Origin: a virus
Length of the DNA stretch: 54,235 nt
Strand: one strand, 5' to 3'
Virus record (IMG/VR): IMGVR_UViG_3300042934_000356
Span: 1 to 54,235 of that record
The first letter of the stretch is position 1; each line of letters starts with the position of its first letter. The notes beneath the pieces were generated by a model. The model saw nothing but the letters and a program-made list of their open reading frames with translations, did no database searches and was not told the origin of the DNA. The translations under genes were made by a program, and so were the position numbers. Shown in pieces: positions 52,378-54,235 of the stretch.

Positions 52378-52457
52378 ATTGCCTATACCTCCAAACGAAT
52401 CTGTATCATATTATTTAATAGTGCCTGTTTATTTGTGTATCTTCTCCTTACACTTAG

Positions 52458-52486
52458 ATAATACCATAAATGTTAACTCTTGTCAA
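52458..52486 (-). promoter_or_regulatory. Sigma-A-type promoter for the ATPase/RNA polymerase operon
   Basis: On the minus strand TTGACA (52481-52486), a 17-bp spacer and TATTAT (52458-52463) make a strong promoter. The transcript would have a leader of about 470 nt before the ATPase gene. CATTTATGGTA inside the promoter also occurs at the orphan cargo promoter (15001-15011), a possible common regulator site. Confidence 0.75.
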
Positions 52487-52499
52487 TGATATGTTTCAT

Positions 52500-54235
52500 A
52501 TTATATGTATTAAATCGATTCATTTTCTTTTTTGTCTTTGTCAGACGATAAAACCGTCTTCCAAATCCAAGCCTGAAGTCTTGTTAAATTTATTTATTAG
52601 ATTTTCTTTCTACCTTTTTACAGATGTTTCTGATGAGTTTTGGATTTATATAATAAGGTAACGAATACTTATTTCTGGATCTGGAATATTTTCTGAATCT
52701 GATCACATATCTGTAATAATTTTCAGATACGGCTGCAATGATAAAACTTCATTAAATATATTTATTGCAAAATAATAAGAAGCTGATAGCTAAAATTGAT
52801 TTTTAAGGTGTAGGTATAGTATTTACCGTGTTAGCTATTACAATTGAAATTTGATGCATTTTACGTTATTTATCACAAAGGATTACAGGTAATAAATATA
52901 AAAGTATAAGGTTTGATTTCTTGACTCATGATTTATAATGATGTTATTTCAATATTTTGGGCTGATTGACTTATGGTGCTTCATGTTATGGTTTGTTATT
53001 AATTCATTTATAAAAAATGCAGTTTATGGCTCTAAAATCGTTTATGCGTTATTACCCATAGAATTTACCGCATCTAACATTATAAATTGAATTTGAGCTA
53101 TTAAGTTATGTTTTTTATCGTAGATTAGGGTAAGAGGAGATGAGGGAATAGTAAGTTGTATTATGTGATTCAGTGATGGTGTTATATTTTTTAATTGGTA
53201 CACGAGAATGTTGGTTATGAGATCAATTTGATGTAAAATATACCCCCCACTTCGGTAGAGATGATAAATGGATAATATGAAACACAGTTCAAAGTATTGA
53301 TTTTACTGATATTGCATGTTATTTTATGGTGGCAAGGAAGAGTGTTTACCTGGTACAATATAATGATATTTTAGGTGATTTGTGGTAAGTTCGATAGAAT
53401 TCAGTGTTTAATAGGGCTATAGTGATTTTAGTGGGTAAAATTGAGAGTATAAGTATGTTCGTTTTATATGTATAGTCAATATTACTAAAATTGTGAAGAT
53501 GGCTTATTTATTGGATTGTGTGAAATGATTATGATGTAAATAGTCCATTCTGCCGAACACTATACCGAACTAATGATGAATTTATTATGCAATTTGTACA
53601 AGTGGCTCTAAGTGGCTTAAATACTAGGTTTGATGGGAGTTTATAAGATTCGAATGTGGATTTTCAATATGAGGTGTGAATGGAACTGATAGGGGATATT
53701 TCTCCGGTTGGATTGCTCTTGAAAATGTAAATATACCCCGTCATATGATAGAACGTATGTTTATAATAATCCATAAAAGTATAGTATTATAGCCTATTCC
53801 AGATATCAATTACACTTTATAAGAAAATAAGGAACTGATAAAGCCAGTGTCATATGAGTACAGGCAAATATGAGGTGGATTCAATTTCATGACAAGTTTA
53901 CAGTGTCATTTATGGTACCGTAGACCACAACTGTAATCTGTTCGATTTTCACTACCTTGTGTTACATAGTACTAAATAGAATATAAAGTAATAATCAATA
54001 TAATATATAATGACATTAGATATAATATCACATAGTAATGAATACTACATACATTATCCTATGAATAAGTTAGCATATAATGAATGATGTTGTATACAAA
54101 ACTTATATTGAAATCAATATTATATAATAGCATAATAAAAACTATATTATGTAGTTTTAATAACTACATACATAGTGCGTCATGCATCATATCACAATAG
54201 TTATCTCTTATAATTTACTAGTAATATTGCACAAT
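52500..54235. other. ORF-poor region of about 1.7 kb at the right end
   Basis: I see no gene with a ribosome binding site on either strand. The plus strand is visibly rich in T and G over A and C for most of its length. Near the end there are AT-rich palindromes, for example TATGTAGTT/AACTACATA around 54147-54170 and CATAGTA/TACTA(C)ATG around 54030-54055. It may be an origin region, a regulatory spacer or decayed genes; nothing decides between these. Confidence 0.4.

Noticed and set aside
52470-52661. Rightward 63-codon open frame in the right-end region
   Set aside because: It has no ribosome binding site and overlaps the leftward promoter at 52458-52486.
1-54235. CRISPR array
   Set aside because: No series of equal repeats with regular spacers was seen; the recurrent hairpins are dispersed and differ in stem sequence.

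Overview
The window looks like the late and accessory half of a temperate, SPbeta-like siphovirus or prophage from a low-GC Firmicute, most likely a Clostridia-type host. Base composition is strongly AT-rich, ribosome binding sites are strong AGGAGG types, and nearly all genes read leftward (minus strand). The kinship call rests on one gene and on gene order. The gene at 47.4-50.2 kb encodes a ~936-residue protein that resembles the single-chain RNA polymerase YonO of Bacillus phage SPbeta, with a DEDSD catalytic-type motif. It is followed leftward by a PIN-PhoH ATPase, a metallophosphoesterase, terminase, portal, capsid and tail genes. No database search was possible, so family names come from motif recognition.

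Layout in the direction of transcription, right to left. 54.2-52.0 kb is almost free of genes; it carries a clean sigma-A-type promoter (52458-52486) and a long structured leader with a 16-codon peptide. 52.0-47.2 kb holds an SF2-like ATPase, small ORFs and the RNA polymerase, closed by a strong terminator. 47.1-41.3 kb has a palindromic intergenic region, a tRNA-Ser(UGA), PIN-PhoH, a metallophosphoesterase and an AntA-type antirepressor. 41.2-29.1 kb is the packaging/head/connector/tail-tube block. 29.1-23.1 kb mixes small tail genes with a frameshifted GIY-YIG gene, a RepL-like winged-helix protein, a DUF1064-like nuclease, a tyrosine integrase and two small HTH proteins. 23.0-10.9 kb holds a homing endonuclease, the tape measure, distal tail protein and a tail-fibre protein with an S74 self-cleaving chaperone. 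10.8-5.2 kb is a cargo island: a secreted protein, a probable type I toxin, a MazF/PemK-like toxin and a two-gene CBASS. 5.2-0.1 kb has a BppU-type baseplate/fibre protein and the lysis genes.

How the parts may work together (inference). The host polymerase would start at 52.47 kb, pass the leader and make the phage polymerase, which would then transcribe the ~47 kb late block. That block is studded with about 20 leftward terminator-like hairpins. At least 13 of them are followed directly by a conserved T-tract plus an ATGCnCAAAA-like box just ahead of the next ribosome binding site. They could stop host polymerase in the lysogen while the phage enzyme reads through or starts there.

Against this late programme, two rightward cargo transcription units carry almost the same promoter with the same operator-like palindrome: the CBASS pair at 5.5-7.0 kb, and an unrecognised 215-residue protein at 15.0-15.7 kb. 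The shared promoter suggests the orphan gene is a lysogen-expressed defence or exclusion gene. This pair is the most attractive candidate for an undescribed system here.
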